DNA of 22,814 nucleotides from Conidiobolus incongruus B7586 (Eukaryota > Entomophthoromycota > Entomophthoromycetes > Entomophthorales > Conidiobolaceae): NCBI GenBank assembly GCA_000697335.1, contig JNEM01014310.1:1-22814 (forward strand), in the 5' to 3' direction. Below are positions 21,597 through 22,814 of this stretch, in pieces. The position numbers were made by a program, and so were the translations under genes. The notes under the pieces are model-generated. The model ran no database searches. It had not been told where the DNA came from and worked only from the letters and a program-made list of their open reading frames with translations. Every line of letters starts with the position of its first letter. Position 1 is the first letter of the stretch.

Positions 21597-22814
21597 TATT
21601 ATTAAAAATACAGAGTAATACCAATATTTATTTCTAACCATCTAATTAAATTAGTTTATATTATAAATTTTAAATTAAAAGTAAAGTTATTTATCAAAAT
21701 ATATCAAATTTTATATGCATATACTATTTAAAAATCTTCTACCAAGTAATCTACTATAAATAGAAAAAATTATTATATAAATACTCATATTATTATAATA
21801 TATTGTAGTACATTTGTGCCAAAACCAAAAAATTATGAATTAAAAATAAAGTCAATATAAAATACATGCATTCAAACTGGATAAAACTTAGCTAATAAAA
21901 ATTATTAAATACTACTTATTTAATATATGAATGCCAAACTTTAGAATCTTGAAAAAAGCTCAATTTAATAGTATTTTTTGAATTTAAAGATAATATTAAT
22001 TATCAACATATATAAAATATAACTCTTTTACAGAAGGTTTAATAAATTCATATAATTAAACTATAATATAAATATTAGCTATATTCAAAATAAAACAATA
22101 TATCTAGAAACTTCTAGAGTGGGTATTAGAAGAGTTATTAAGAACAAAATGATCTTTTTTATAGATTAAAGAATCAATAACTTAAATTTTGTTGTTTATA
22201 TTTTATCAGTGTAATTAATCAATAATTATCTATTTTAATTCATAAAAAACTTTTCAATGTTAAATATTAAATAAAGATATTTTGAATTATCAAACTTTTA
22301 TCTTAAAAACCTTGATTACTTATTTTAGACAATTTAATCTAATAATTATATTTAATTAAAAATAATAAATTTTATAACTATTTTTATTTTTTTATAATTA
22401 TATTTTTTAATATTTTAAAATAACTAAATTTATTTTTATTATAATTAGATTAATATATTGGGTGTAGTAATTTATCTAGATTATTTTTAATTGTTGATAT
22501 TTTTGTTCTTTTTATTTTAGGTTTTATTTAATTATTATATGAAATAATAAGTGTTTTGAAAATATATTAAGAATAAAAATTAAAAACAATATTCCTTGAA
22601 AATAATATAATATTTATTATTAATTGATTTAATTTAAATAAAAAATAAAAATAATATATAATAATATAATCTATTTTAATAATAAATATTCACTTATGAA
22701 TAAAATATTAATTTATAATGATTTATAAAATAGGTTAGTATAAATTAATATTTAGTTTTGTTCTTAAATAAATAATAGTATAAAAGTCTGAAAAATTAAT
22801 TAATTTTTAAATTT
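21597..22814. other. Very AT-rich stretch, possibly decayed repeat DNA
   Basis: No intact frame, RNA gene or clear repeat. Several long stretches in one frame are broken almost only by TAA and TAG, as in the mariner copy next door, and a slightly GC-richer piece lies at about 22105-22160. This would fit an old mobile element too decayed to name. I could not match it to any family. Confidence 0.3.

Noticed and set aside
21700-22400. Possible reverse-transcriptase or other transposon protein remnant
   Set aside because: Several frames look faintly protein-like, but no motif could be fixed in any of them; I left it as unidentified decayed DNA.
1-22814. tRNA, 5S rRNA, snoRNA or CRISPR features
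   Set aside because: No T-loop strings in a cloverleaf setting, no paired C and D boxes at fitting distance and no spaced direct repeats were found on reading both strands.

Overview
The window looks like nuclear DNA of a very AT-rich fungus (roughly one fifth to a quarter G+C by eye, lower between genes). Five of its seven protein genes are split by spliceosomal introns of only 47-61 bases (22 in all, GTAAnT or GTATnT donors, mostly TAG acceptors). A fungal_trans (middle homology region) regulator and fungal-type housekeeping genes point to Fungi, and a mitoribosomal protein and mitochondrial leader peptides show a respiring mitochondrion. I cannot name the species. An AT-rich early-diverging or zoosporic/zoopagomycete-type fungus would fit, but this is inference.

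Layout, left to right. 1-1032: a decayed mariner transposon on the minus strand, cut by the window edge. 1269-2159 (-): mitoribosomal protein mS26/Pet123. 2600-4436 (-): RNA polymerase III subunit RPC82 in six exons. 5761-7624 (-): D-2-hydroxyglutarate dehydrogenase-like gene, copy A, six exons. 9384-10112 (+): an ORM/ORMDL sphingolipid regulator in four short exons, none of which is long enough to be found as an open frame alone. 10993-12884 (+): dehydrogenase copy B, six exons at identical intron positions. 13486-14311 (-): GET1, the tail-anchored protein insertion receptor subunit, five exons. 16533-18431 (-): a 632-residue fungal_trans protein without a visible zinc cluster. 20327-21596 (+): a second decayed mariner, full length, inverted relative to the first. 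The rest is AT-rich intergenic DNA.

The genes do not form a pathway: mitochondrial translation, Pol III transcription, D-2-hydroxy acid oxidation, sphingolipid control and ER membrane insertion are mixed, as is normal for a fungal chromosome. The striking structure is the inverted pair of dehydrogenase paralogs around the ORM gene. Their proteins are only about 60% identical in the long last exon, yet a 363-base stretch (6581-6943 and 11696-12058) that includes a whole intron differs at only 3 bases. That is the mark of recent gene conversion, and these inverted arms could also let the ORM-bearing segment flip, swapping the front halves of the two enzymes. Copy A has also changed a substrate-site lysine that copy B keeps.

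No rRNA, tRNA or CRISPR array was seen.
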